Shown piece by piece: positions 9,464-20,812 of a stretch of DNA of 64,000 nt; the stretch's first letter is position 1, and every line of letters starts with the position of its first letter. The notes below the pieces were generated by a model that was not told where the DNA came from, did no database searches, and worked only from the letters and a program-made list of their open reading frames with translations. This DNA is from Umbilicaria muhlenbergii. Its lineage: Eukaryota; Ascomycota; Lecanoromycetes; Umbilicariales; Umbilicariaceae. The position numbers and the translations under genes are program-made. Location of the stretch: positions 1,518,364 through 1,582,363 of the forward strand of contig KK106984.1 of the NCBI GenBank assembly GCA_000611775.1, read 5' to 3'.

Positions 9464-12400
9464 GATCAGTAGGGTGCCCGGGGGGGTTATGGCGGTGAAG
9501 GGGCCGAGAATGTGGGTTGCGTTGTGCGACCGTTGAGGCGACGCACAGTACTGAGGCAAGGATTGTCCAGTAGTGCTTCATCTATTCACGTGTCCCTGCA
9601 GAATGCAGATCGGCCTTGCCTGCACTGTGCTCCAGAGCGAGCGGTACGAGTCAAGGGCTGTTAACGATCGCTTGAACAAATGCGAAGGCGAAGGCTCAAG
9701 CGAGCTTCGCGAAATAATGCAAAAGGTGCCGTACTCCAGGCTGGTGGGCAGAGTGGATGGAGGTGTCGTAGCGAGAAGGTCTAACAGGACGACCCGGGGG
9801 GGGCGGGAGAAAGGCTGGAAAAGCGAGGGGGACCACGTAACGAGACTAACGACGGCCAACGAGTGGAAGAGATGCCACCCGGCGATTTCAGGCGAAAGAG
9901 GCGAGAAGCTAGACGGGCGACAAGAACAGGAATGGGAATGGGTCAAATGGTGATCAAATGGTGAATTAGGATAGCGGAAGCATAAATGAGACGTAATCTG
10001 CCGTGCTGAACCGGGTTTAGTGCCTGGATGCTAATCTCGGCGATGGCCAACTCCAGACAGTCCAGCGCTCCAGACGCTGCCCCGACGAAGACCAAGGTAC
10101 CGCGGACGTGTCCTGGATTCCGTGTGTCTTTGCTCTCGCTGCGTTCTGTCGCTCCGCGTCGTGCCCCGTAGAAAAGAAGAGGTATCACGCACGGAGGTAC
10201 CCGCCCCGAAAGCTTAAAGCACTAGAAGTGGGAGAGAATGTTTCTGGTTAGCCACCGACGACTCTCCAATCGCAGTCGAGCTGACCGGATAATTGTTCCG
10301 CTCAGAGGGAAGAATGGGTGGATGAGGGCATGATTGGAGCAGCGCGGCGTCAGCGTGTGAAGGCCCCCATGGGTTGCTTCCATTGTTGTTGCAGCAGCAG
10401 CAAATTGGCAACAGGAATGCACACCAGATGAGGTGAATGGTAGGCCCGCTCCGTGCCGCCATTGGGTGAATATGGCCGAGGCCACCGAGCCTGGCCAAGC
10501 GTAGAGAAGCCGCATGTCATCAAAGGAGAGCCTCTGGCCTTCTTCTGCGTGCTTCTGCCTGCGCTTTCTGCGCGCCGATCACCGTGAGCATGACCGTGAC
10601 GCCGTCGTTGCCTACTGGGCTCTGCCTTGGCAGCAGGAATCACCCCTGAATGGATGGGGCATGAATGAGGCCTCGCAGTGGTCTGCTGACACCAAAGGCA
10701 CCAAAGCAAGGCCCGAAATGGACCTGTTACGAAGTATCGTACATGACCCAGGCAGGCGGACCACCCTGTCTTACGGACAGCTTGTCCTGCAGCAAAGTCT
10801 CACAGATCTGCAGCCGAATGCGACTCTGGACGATGCTTGTACCAGGTCGCTGAAGAGGATGGCAGCTACACCACGGCCACGCATCGGGGGTTGAGCTGCT
10901 CCATGGTAGTGCAACGGCCGTGCATGCGAGATGATCTCAACCTTGGTCAGGGGGGATCCGCTGGTTGGATCGCGTGTAGGGGGAGCAGCTTCGCTACCAG
11001 ATCAAGCAATATTTGGAGAAACTTACGGCCTTCTAGAAGATGTATAAGCGTCAGGTAGGCGATTTTCTGGCGGCTGCCTGTCAAGCGACCGCAATAACCG
11101 AAGGGTAACTTGAACCTCACGTCGTTGCTGCCGCATGCACCGGCCGTGTCCCCACACCTGCGAAGCCTGCGACGGGCTGCAATGGGCTATGGCCGATGAG
11201 ATTGGCGGTCCTGGAGATGAGATGGGATCATGGGAGCATGAGGACGTCACGGCGTCCGCTTGCACGGGCGGCAAACCCTCCAACGAGGCAATTTCCGTGG
11301 GATCGTGGCGCTAAGACCGTTGCGGCTGTATGGAATGGACGTGAGAGAGGGAAAGACGGGGAGGGGGACGGAAAAATCAAGACTTCAGAACAGCCGCCAC
11401 CAGTTCAAGAGAATCAGAGTTTGGAGACCGTTTCGTGTCAGGCGAGACGTCATATTAGTGCACACGCCGGAGGAGGTCCTGGGAGCGAGCAGGGGAATTG
11501 GGCAGTCAAGCTGGAGGCGCCAGAAGCGACCAGAGGTTTAATTGGTGACAGTGCGAACGTACGTCCCGGTACTTGCCAAGTGCTACAGAGTTCATGAACG
11601 GGCCGTCGTTCTACGGGACGTATCGGGTGTTTTCTGCATACAAATTGATTATGCAAGGTGAGTATGTCGTGCAGCCGATTTAGGGTAGGGTACCTGTGCG
11701 GCGGGCAATAGGACTGAACGACAAATGTCGAGATCCGGGTACTCGTACATGGCGGCCGAAATGAAGGGGGTGTGCAAAGTGGTCAATGCGCATCGATGGC
11801 TATACTCATGCGTCCCTTTCCGTCAATGTGGTGCGGTCGGTGAGCAAAACGCCCTTCTGCCATTCCTCGAGGGCATATACTTCATCTAAAGTATTCTTTC
11901 CCACACCAATGGCTTTTCTTTGAAAACCCTCTTTCTATAGAGCGGAAGAGATGGGTTCTTCCAATGCAGACAGTTGCAGAGGCTGTCAACGACGCTGATC
12001 TATCGGAGAATGGAGGAGATCCCATAGGCTCTTACGCCATATCCGGTTGTTGATTGAGGCTACAGCTCGGCCGGCTGCCTGCAGCGGAAGGGACAATGTG
12101 TGATGAGGATGAACAGCCGAGGCCGTGCAAAGGCGTAGGGACCTCGTGAAATCCGGCTGGTGACAGTAAGACATGATCGACAAAGCATTGGAGGCCACGT
12201 TGTTGGGGTCCGATCGAACTCTCGCCTATATGTAGCCAGCAGATAGGGAGGATGGGGATAGGCTGCGGACGCCAACACCAACCGACAACAGATGGTGCGC
12301 TAAAATGATCGACCACCATGCGTCTGGCGTGTGCTCGAGCGCATCTGGAAGAATCAGATATTCGGCCCCAAGGTGCTAGGTTATACACTTTCTGTCGGGG

Positions 12401-13197
12401 ACGCAGGACGAGCGAGGAGGAGGGTGCGGGTAAGCACCCTTGTGGAGTCGATGGATCGACGAGGCTTTGTAGATCATGGTTGAAGGTCACATTGCCGGCG
12501 CCAGAAGGCCCTCACGAAGGTTAAGGTAATGAAATCATGGGGGGTGAGTTTGGCCACGGCAAGCCTGATTGCGCAGAACAAGCGGCGACAGCGGATGGGC
12601 AGGTGCAATGAGACCAGGTAAGCGGGCAGTGACGGGGTAGGCCACCTGCATATATCTCGTACGAAAGGACGCGCCGTCATGCATGCCCTACAGGGGCAGG
12701 GCGTACACCCAACGGCTTTTGTACAACAGCAATAGTCGGCTTTTAGATCGGCTCTCCGCCGATCGGAGTTTGCGCGGGGATGCTTATGCAACACCCGACA
12801 TCGGCACGTGCATGGTCCTTCATCTCTGACCCAAGCTACGAGCTGTTTGATAGATGCCATTTCGTGCCCTCGGGACGTTGCCACTGTTGACCACGACGTT
12901 ACACACCCGTAGCCTAATAGTCTTGGCCTTGGCCTTGGCCTTGTTCGCACTGCCAAACTAACATACTGCACTCGCTTTCTGCCGCTTAGATGCTTCCCGA
13001 CCAAGACGCATGTGGATGATACCTTACCATGGTTCGGCGCTCGTGGTTCGAAGCCGACAGCGTGTATTCCGTAGATGCGACGGCAAGGCGTTGGGCTCCG
13101 TGTCTTGTGCATGGCATGTCGTGCGTGCATATTGCGGGTAACAAGCATAATTCGTCACGGGTATCTCCCTCCTGAAGCCCGCCGAGTGCCGAGCGCC
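9464..13197. promoter_or_regulatory. 3.7 kb gene-free region upstream of the C6 regulator
   Basis: Frames here are short, on both strands, and match nothing. The region lies between the start of the minus-strand C6 gene (9463) and the 3' end of cwf19 (13198), so nearly all of it is upstream of the regulator. Base composition is ordinary, without signs of transposon decay. A GGCCTT hexamer is repeated three to four times at about 12923-12944. A role as an extended promoter or long 5' leader is inference from position; an unrecognised noncoding RNA is also possible. Confidence 0.45.
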
Positions 13198-15444
13198 TCA
13201 TACATCTGCCAGAACGCTGGTCCAGTCGAACTTCTTCCACCTCTTCCTGAAGCCGTCCACTCTCCTATCTCCAACCTTGTTCCATCTTCCCTGTCTCTTT
13301 ATAACGTTGGGCTCCACATCTAGCATGCCCCCTATGATCTCCCTTGCAAAAAGATCACCTTTCGGCCATCTGTTCGCATCCTCGACGATATGCCCCAGCC
13401 CCCCGTCGATTTCGAACCAGACATGAAAATACGGCATCTCTTTCACAAGAGTCTTGCGGAAAGCTAACTTACCCAACCCTTGCTTAGCTTTCGAAAGGGT
13501 GTCGATGACCTTCTTATGCTGTGTCCACTCTTCATCTGATGTCAATATTGCTTCCTTGAAGAAGGCTGGTGCAGTCTCCCCAAGACTATATGGAAGGGGC
13601 ACGACTTCCAATGTAGCATGTTTCTTTCGCTGTGGAGTGGCAGCATTTTCATAGAATATGACATCCCGGCCCTGATCGTGGTACATCCGGGTGAGGCATT
13701 TCATGAAATTCTGTGCAACCTTGCATTAGCGGCCCTTCTCATCAAGAATTGATTGCGACGCTTACTCTGATCTCCTCCCATTCATCGTCATCGCACTCAA
13801 GCAGGTTACATCGGTGTTGAACAGGTACAATACATGCGCCGCCTTCGCTGATTTCAGGCTCGGTGGGTAACGTGAGGTATACCCTTGTGGCCAAGGACAC
13901 CAAAGGCGCTATCGGGGGGGTGTTGGTATCCTCATGGTGGCACAGCGGGCAATTGTCAAGGATTCGATTCATCTTTTGGATATCCGAGATTGCGGTGTTC
14001 TTGAGGTTGACCTCTGATTTCTGGACGCGCTTTGCTAGCTTGTTAGCGTTCTCGTCCATATAATCCAGATCGTTCTAAAACCCTGTTAGCAGTGACACTT
14101 GATAAATTCAAGAGCTCATACATCAAATTTGCCATCCTTAGCTATTCTCTCAGCGAACCGTTTTCCCTCGCCACCTGCCTGACCCCGTGTCCGCCGCTCT
14201 TCTCGTACCATGTCCTCTATACTCATATCCTCGTTCTCCTCGACCAGCCCTCGCTCACGTCCTCTTTTATTGTCAACCGCTTTCACTTCGCCTTTTCGTC
14301 CTCCAACCAGCATCCTGTTCTCCATAGTTCCGAGCACTACAATGTCAGGTTCTTTGCGATTGGCGAAAGATGCTATAGCAATGTTATACTCAGTCTCGAG
14401 AGTATCCGCGTCTGTCGAGCCCCGTAGCTTTGCCTTCATCATTTGCGCCTTGAGTCTGTTCAAAGCCGTCTGATCCAGGGGAACCGTATGTATCCTTACC
14501 GGGGCCTCCTCCATAATCTCGCCTTGAGGAGGTGGGCTATATGTTGAGTTCTCTGCGGAAGGAACTGAGGCCTTGTAAATCCCAGCATCCATCTTTCGCT
14601 CCCGAAAGAGCTCTCCACTCGGTTTCTCTTTGCCAACGTAGCCTTTCCCATAGGTCTCCCTCCTTTCGAGCTCAACTTGCTCTTCTCTCGCATCATCGAA
14701 AACCCTCAAATCCCCATAACGCTCCATCGCAACGTCTTCAACCGAACGACCTGTTTCCTCTGCCTGCCTGTACACCGTCTTGAGTTTGGTCATGCGCCAT
14801 TGGGCCCCTATGTCTCCAAAAGTGTAGTCGACCTCAGGTTGCGTTGGTTCCTCAACCACATCGTCCGATACTGCTCTACCGTCCGCCAGATCCTGTAAAT
14901 GATGCTTGTTCAACTCGTTATCATGGATCTTAAGCGCAAAATCTGCCTTCGAAGATCTAGAAACAGTGGGCTCTGGGACCTTTTTAACCCCTTTCTGCGT
15001 ATAATCTATGCCAAGGGCAGATGGAGCTTCCATCCAAGAGTCTCTTTTAAGCTCCTCACGAGTATTCTCCAGGTGTAATTCGTTACCGTCATCCAACAGC
15101 ACCCCTGAAGCTGCATCCTTCTCTACCCATTCCCCTTCATTCCCAGGTATTGAGCTTGTGTAGGACGGCTGGGCTGTGTCTCTAGACCTCCGCTCCCGCC
15201 GCTCATTGATGTCATCTTCTCCTTCCCTGGAGCGCTTTGACCGTTTATGCCGGTGCTGGTCTTCTGGAGTAACATCATCATGGTGGTGTCTAGAAGACCG
15301 ATGGCGATGATGGTGGTGGTGATGGTGATGTTTGCGCCGGCCAGTATCCTTTCCAGGTCTTGTGTCCGAACCTTTATCCTTGTAGTCCTCCCCAGAATTT
15401 ACCAAGGACTTCTCAAAATCCTCCAGGCTCGTGAGTTCTGCCAT
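13198..15444 (-). CDS. cwf19: CWF19-like spliceosome/lariat-debranching associated protein
   Basis: Three exons (15444-14122, 14074-13766, 13710-13198) give 714 residues with closed phases. The N-terminal third is charged and contains a His-rich stretch (GRRKHHHHHHHHRHRSSRHH) and many RS/RE pairs. The conserved part follows: VDYTFGDIGAQWRMTKLK. Near the C-terminus is the CwfJ domain 1 zinc-type motif NCPLCHHE with VYLTLPTEPEISEGGACIVP and the histidine in VPVQHRCNLLECDDDEWEEI. CwfJ domain 2 ends it: PYFHVWFEIDGGLGHIVED and DGFRKRWKKFDWT. Family members join the late spliceosome and the lariat debranching step in the nucleus. The start chosen is MAELTSLEDFEKSL; a slightly longer frame has no better start. 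It is transcribed divergently from gpn1 with 184 bp between the ATGs. Confidence 0.93.
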
Positions 15445-15628
15445 CTCTAAAGCACAGCTGTTGGATGTAGACGAAGTCAATCTATAGAAACCTGAAGCGA
15501 GTGAACTCCTCCCAAAATTCCAACAACTTTTCATCGGCAACATCTCTACTTCGAATACATCTCGCCAATCTGCTCAGTAATTACTGGTACCTCAGAGGTA
15601 TTGTTCTGAAGGACAACTACGCGTTAAG
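15445..15628. promoter_or_regulatory. Short divergent promoter between cwf19 and gpn1
   Basis: Only 184 bases separate the two start codons, so both genes must share promoter sequence. No TATA box stands out. The pairing suggests co-expression, which is inference. Confidence 0.7.
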
Positions 15629-16937
15629 ATGGCGGCATCGCCAGTTGCGATTGTCTGTGTCGGCATGGCTGGTATTTACAGAACTCTATCCGTAGCAACT
15701 GGCGTAGATAGACATTGACTGACGCTCTTCTACAGGCTCGGGCAAGACTACCTTCATGCAGAGGATCAACTCTCATCTCCACTCCAAGCATCAGCCGCCA
15801 TATGTGATCAATTTGGACCCAGCTGTGCGCAATGTGCCGTTTGATAGCAATATTGATATTCGAGACTCGGTCAACTACAAAGAAGTTATGAAACAGTACA
15901 ACCTGGGTCCCAACGGAGGCATCCTCACGTCGTTAAATCTGTTTGCAACCAAGATTGACCAGATTCTTGCTCTCCTTGAAAAGCGTACAACACCTAGCCC
16001 CGAGAACCCAAACGCTAAACCGATCAAAAACATTCTGGTGGATACCCCAGGACAGATCGAGGTCTTCGTATGGAGTGCTTCAGGAAGCATCCTGTTGGAC
16101 TCCCTGGCATCTACGTTCCCTACGGTGATAGCTTATATCATCGACACGCCACGGACGAGCTCGACAAGTACTTTCATGAGCAACATGTTATATGCGTGTA
16201 GTATATTGTACAAAACAAAGCTCCCTATGATTTTGGTTTTCAATAAGACGGATGTGAAGGACGCAGACTTTGCAAAGGAGTGGATGACAGACTTCGAAGC
16301 ATTCCAGGCTGCACTACGGCGTGAAGAGGACGAAGGCAGCTTTGGGGGAATTGAGGGTGGCAACGGGGGCTTGGGAGGCGGAAGCGGCTACATGGGATCT
16401 CTATTAAACAGCATGAGCCTGATGTTGGAAGAGTTTTACCGACACTTGAGCGTTGTCGGTGTCAGCTCCATGACCGGGAAAGGGGTGGATGAGTTCTTTG
16501 AGGCTGTGGCAGAGAAAGCTAAGGAGTTTGAGAAGGACTACAAGCCTGAGCTCGAAAGACGAAGGCAAGAGAGGCAGAAGGACAAAGAAGGCAGGAGGGA
16601 AAGAGAGTTGGGAAAGCTGATGAAGGACATGAACGTTTCGGGCAGCAGCAAGAGATCCTCTGGTGGACTCAACCGGGCCAAAGCTGCAAAGAAACAAGAT
16701 ATCGACACCATCAGCGACATCGAAGACGAGGTTGAATCGGACGACGAGGCACGGATGGTTGAACCTGATGAAGACGATATGGACGAGGAGGGTGATGAGG
16801 ATGGAGTGACTGCGGAGGAAGGCCTCACGCAAAGATACAAGCAGGCATTGGCAGAATCTGAGGGCACAAAAGGCGCGTCATCGTCAGAAGACCACAGCTT
16901 CACAAGATATCTCAACGCCACTAGCATGAACGGGTGA
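15629..16937 (+). CDS. gpn1: GPN-loop GTPase 1 (Npa3/Gpn1)
   Basis: Two exons (15629-15671 and 15736-16937) give 414 residues. The intron splits the P-loop: [16 protein letters not shown]. The signature GPN tripeptide is at residues 72-74 ([16 protein letters not shown]). G3 is [11 protein letters not shown] and G4 is [10 protein letters not shown] Gly-rich insert ([17 protein letters not shown]) sits near residue 205, and the tail is highly acidic (about 340-380). GPN1 proteins assemble and import RNA polymerase II with GPN2/3 in the cytoplasm. The divergent neighbour cwf19 is also an RNA-processing gene. Confidence 0.96.
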
Positions 16938-17579
16938 TGGAAAAGCTGTCGCATGCAAGCATTTCAAGGAGTTCAGGAGGTGGCGGATCAGGCGCAATGG
17001 CCGATAGATAGGGCATACCCAGGCACTTGAATACTAAGCCAGCCGTCAATTCGAGCTTTGGCGCAGAAAATTGCGCTCAGAACAGATGCCACTCCTTCCA
17101 GAATTCCGGACAAGTCGTGATCCAGCTTCAAATTCAAGGTAAGCGTTAAGGTCTGCGACGTATGTCCCAGCGGAAGCACTCTAAGACCCTTCAAACTCCA
17201 CCAATCACAGCAAACAACCATTCCCCTCAAAAGACATTCTATGTAGAGTAAGCATTGCAGGAGAAGATTGAGGCACGCTAATATATGCAGGAGGTCACGA
17301 CGTTCGACGATGAACTTCTGCAAGTCCAAAAGAGCACTCAGTCACATTCCAAAGCAAACCTAAAGACCTCTGAAGACACGCAAGCGGTAGTGCTCACCAT
17401 AACCTTTTCACAAAAGATAAGACACCAAATGGGGAGTTTTGCCTGCTTAATCGAATATCCCGAGCAGCCTGGTAAGCTGATGATTGGTACATATATGCCC
17501 GTACAGCGAGACCAGCAACATGAAATCCAATCCCAACTTGTCTAAGTTCTACCTCAGTCCAACCACTCCCGGACTACAC
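16938..17579. other. Convergent 3' intergenic region
   Basis: This lies between the ends of gpn1 and the GFA gene. The short open frame at 17285-17545 has no family signature. I see nothing else. Confidence 0.5.
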
Positions 17580-18113
17580 TCATTCCAACTTCTCTCCAAG
17601 TCTCTTCGTTTTGTACTGCTCCGTCCCTGGATACGGCTGGCCCCACTTCTGCCGGTGAGCAGCAAAACTCTCCGCTTCCGGTTGAGGGATCTGCGGGAAG
17701 ATTCCCATCTTCAACACGACCATGCCGGGATAGGCCGATGTCTTACTCGTAATGGGACTGTTGGTATCAAACGCTCATCGTCAGCACCAACGTTAATATT
17801 GCAACACCAACTCCGCTCTTCGTAGCAAGGGGTAATAACGGCCAGCGGGTCAATATACGTACTTTCCACATGTCCCACAAAAAGACCGCGTAACCGTATT
17901 CCCCGAGTTGGTGTCTTTGTCCTCATAATTCTTCAAATGCTCTTGCCCTGTGATGGTGACTTTGGACTCCTCGATCAGGAGGTTGCTACCGAAGGCCGAG
18001 CCGGATGTTTTGCGGCAGTTCAGGCAGTGGCAGAGATGACCGCGGGGCTTTGTGAAGAGCTCGTCGTCATCGATTTTGACGGCTACGGCTTTGCAGAGGC
18101 AGGTGGATTCCAT
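17580..18113 (-). CDS. GFA-fold (glutathione-dependent formaldehyde-activating-like) zinc protein
   Basis: Two exons (18113-17863 and 17757-17580) give 142 residues, usual for the family. Zinc ligands appear in order: STCLCKAV, HLCHCLNCRKTSGSAFGSN, then RSFCGTCGN, where the splice AA|T makes the Asn, and PITSK. The C-terminal part has GMVVLKMGIF and EQYKTKRLGEKLE. The fold binds zinc and, in bacterial Gfa, was linked to S-hydroxymethylglutathione formation. In fungi the activity of most members is unproven, so only the family is claimed. Confidence 0.9.
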
Positions 18114-19001
18114 GGCTGCGGATTAAGGGGATGAAATCTGGTCTCCTGGAGGAATTGTAGAGGTCCTGCACTTAATGGTTGTAGTGTGTTTGCGACCTTG
18201 AGGTTAGTGAATTTGAGATTAATAAAGAAGTAGCAATCATAGCAGTAGTCATCGAAGCTGTCATCATTAATCATTATCGTAATTGTCGGCAGAGGGCATA
18301 GCTGCAGACGCCCACGGGCGAGGGGGGATTGAAGACGAGGGGGCGCGAGATCGGATGCACTATCTCAGCCTTATCAATTAACCCGCAAGGCGCATTATTT
18401 GAGTGACTGTCATCAAGCAAAGAATAGCGACCCTCAGCAGTAGATTCATACCGAGAACAATACTCAACATCTCTGAAAGTAAGCAGATTACAAAGCCACT
18501 GCTTTCTCGCATCCCCGTATCTGTCCTCTTGTGATTGTCTTCGCGCTGTTGAGATATCGAGGGCTTCTCACGCCCGAGAACTGCCATTCAGTCTGATGGG
18601 TACGCCTGGCCTTAGGCTTACTAGGTGTACCTGGGATGATGTTTAAGATCGTGGTCGACGTGTCTCACCAAACGAGAACATGATGTTTGAACTCTTGTTG
18701 AAGGTATGCTTGAGCGAATGAAAGACAGCTCTATTTAGCTGCATTGGTGCGGCAGCAGGATGTACCAATACCACGAAACCAATGCTCCTCCAATTTAAAG
18801 CACTCTTATACCCAGAACAATCGGCCAAGAGACAAACATCAGCCTGCTTAGCGCCGCAATTGCTGCATCCAATATCATTCCGCAGAACCTTTGTACGGAC
18901 AATCCCCCTACCCTGAACTTCCTCGTCGAAACCACACTTTCCTCCTACCACTTTCTGATACTTCATTTCGAGCTCTCTCTTCTTTGCAAGGTGCCTCTAT
19001 A
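18114..19001. other. Intergenic stretch with one doubtful short frame
   Basis: A minus-strand frame at 18643-18966 starts MKYQKVVGGKCGFDEEVQ and contains CSNCGAKQADVC. Read from a possible acceptor at about 19000 it begins RHLAKKRELEMKYQKVV, which resembles a coiled-coil continuation of the next gene. I found no convincing donor to pair with it. The rest, including an A/T-rich part near 18190-18290, shows nothing. Confidence 0.35.
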
Positions 19002-19523
19002 TCATAGCCTGCGGTATGTATCGTCATTCATACACGCGGCGCTCCCTAGCTCCAGGATGAGGCCGACGTGCTCGAATATGGTCTTGTGCTGTGCCTCCAT
19101 TACTCTCTTTTGCTGCTCAATGATGTATTGCTGGTCTTCAATGGTGTTTCGAAGCTCCTTAATGATGCGCTGACTCGCCGCATTGTCATGCTCCTCTTGA
19201 CTGGTATCGGTGGAGACTTGCTGATCTGCCTGGGAGCCATTTTCCTCAACCTCGTGTTCTTCCGGTTCCAAACCGCTGGCATATTGATCGCCGATTGTGT
19301 TGGGGCTTGATAATAAAGCTTCTGGCATCTCGGAGTCCTCCCCTTCATATGCTGGTTGTGAATCTTCCCTTCTCAACGCCGTCAGAAAAGGTAGACGATA
19401 CTGATGATATCTTACACACTCCGGTTGCCATCCCTGCTGTTGTACCTCGTCAAGCAAGTCCTCTGGGTCGGGTGATGAGGACTCATGATTGTACCCGGGT
19501 GTCGGACAGTGTTCGTAGTCCAT
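19002..19523 (-). CDS. Hypothetical acidic protein with C-terminal coiled coil
   Basis: A 173-residue frame has a true ATG at 19523. The N-terminal two thirds is acidic and Ser/Gln-rich. Residues about 120-150 form a clear heptad-like coil (IIKELRNTIEDQQYIIEQQK, RVMEAQHKTIF). I do not recognise a family. A second exon reaching 18643 is conceivable but lacks a good donor. No neighbour suggests a function. The minus gene starts 491 bp from the divergent gene at 20015. Confidence 0.5.
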   Translation of the reverse strand: MDYEHCPTPGYNHESSSPDPEDLLDEVQQQGWQPECVRYHQYRLPFLTALRREDSQPAYEGEDSEMPEALLSSPNTIGDQYASGLEPEEHEVEENGSQADQQVSTDTSQEEHDNAASQRIIKELRNTIEDQQYIIEQQKRVMEAQHKTIFEHVGLILELGSAACMNDDTYRRL

Positions 19524-20014
19524 TGCGGTTGGGTTTGCCTAATCTCTTCTCCGAAAAGTTGTGCGGAAGGGAAGATATCAAGCAATAGTAAGAGGGGTAT
19601 CGGTAGATATTAGATACAGTGAGGCTTCCAAGAAGACGAATATCATTCTTTGTTTCGAACAAGACGGTAGAGAAAATATAGACGGAGGTTACAGTCACGG
19701 AATCAATCTAGGTGTTATCGTTGCGGCAACGGCTGTCATCTCTTACGGAAGGCGTGGCTACAGATGTGGTTCTGGTTTAAAGTGCTCTTCCCTTCCCTAA
19801 CATGCAAAGCATCTTCGGCAGACCGACCAATTTCACTCTGCAATTGCATGGGCAGACCCGGAGGCGATTATCGTTTGCTTTGTTTTGACTCCTTTGCCAC
19901 GTGAACGAAGAACTTTAAGAGGTAGTGTTACTCACTCAACTCCCCTTTTCAGCTACTGTTTCGGTTCCCCATTTTGTCAATATAATTTCTACTATACATT
20001 GTTATCTCGTAAAG
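19524..20014. promoter_or_regulatory. Divergent intergenic region
   Basis: This separates the coiled-coil gene from the mitochondrial-type gene and probably holds both promoters. I see no other feature. Confidence 0.4.
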
Positions 20015-20691
20015 ATGGCAGCCTTTTCATACGCAAGGTCGGCATGTCGAGGTTTGCGAACAAGTCAATTCAGACCTCAACCCCTCTTAAGTCTTCAGTT
20101 TCAACAATGCCGTGCTCGAGGTATTTCCTCTGCCTTAGGGTTTTCAAAAATCATTGACTGATTACAGTAGCTCTCCAGCGCCGCCCACTCTCATCCACGG
20201 ACGAACCAAGTCCAGATGCCATGAAACACGCCAATAGTATGGACCCCTACTCTGCCGCTGTTGACATCTGACTGTCTGTCTCAGAGACCAACTGGAACCT
20301 TATAATCTGCTGCTGGATCGCCCAGGGGGTCGTTTACTGGGCCGGTTCGCGTATCTCTAAACACCATTTCGATCACTTCGACCAACGGTTGGAGAACTGG
20401 AGCCGAGGATTAAGGGAAGTGCACCGAGAATCGAGCGAGATGGTCCAGGAAACGAAGGAAGGGACGGATTGTTGATTGAAGGATCTGCTCGAGGCATCGC
20501 GGATTGCGGCAAAGAATGATCTCCTCAAGATATCGCGGGTCATCGCAGAGATCAAATAGGACATGACGGCGTGTGAAGAGATTAGGCAGCGCTTCTTTGC
20601 AGTCGCATCTGTCCGGGGCCTGGAGGAGTTTGTACAGACAAAGGAAGAACGCGAGGCCCTCAGTGGCTTTGGGAATACGTCGTTAGATTAA
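20015..20691 (+). pseudogene. Small mitochondrial-type membrane protein gene with two in-frame stops
   Basis: Exons 20015-20120, 20168-20236 and 20285 onward splice cleanly into MAAFSYARSACRGLRTSQFR and then LQRRPLSSTDEPSPDAMKHA. That is an Arg/Ser-rich presequence. KTNWNLIICCWIAQGVVYWA, a likely membrane segment, and an amphipathic tail with QRLENWSRGLREVHRESSEM follow. Translation stops at TGA 20473-20475 (121 residues). The same frame stays coding-like beyond it (KDLLEASRIAAKNDLLKISR), meets TAG at 20557-20559, continues (ACEEIRQRFFAVASVRGLEE) and ends naturally at TAA 20689-20691. Without the two stops the product would be 193 residues. Each stop differs from a sense codon by one C-to-T change (CGA, CAG). 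It may be a recent pseudogene, a shortened functional gene, a readthrough gene or a base-call error. The family is not recognised. Confidence 0.6.
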
Positions 20692-20812
20692 CATCACCTT
20701 CATATAATTCAAACCTCTCTACTCTCCATCCTCCCCAACAATAGAACGAGGCCGCGCCTTCAGTCGCTCATGCCTGAGCCCCCCCAATTTTCCCAACCCG
20801 ACCCCCTCTAAA

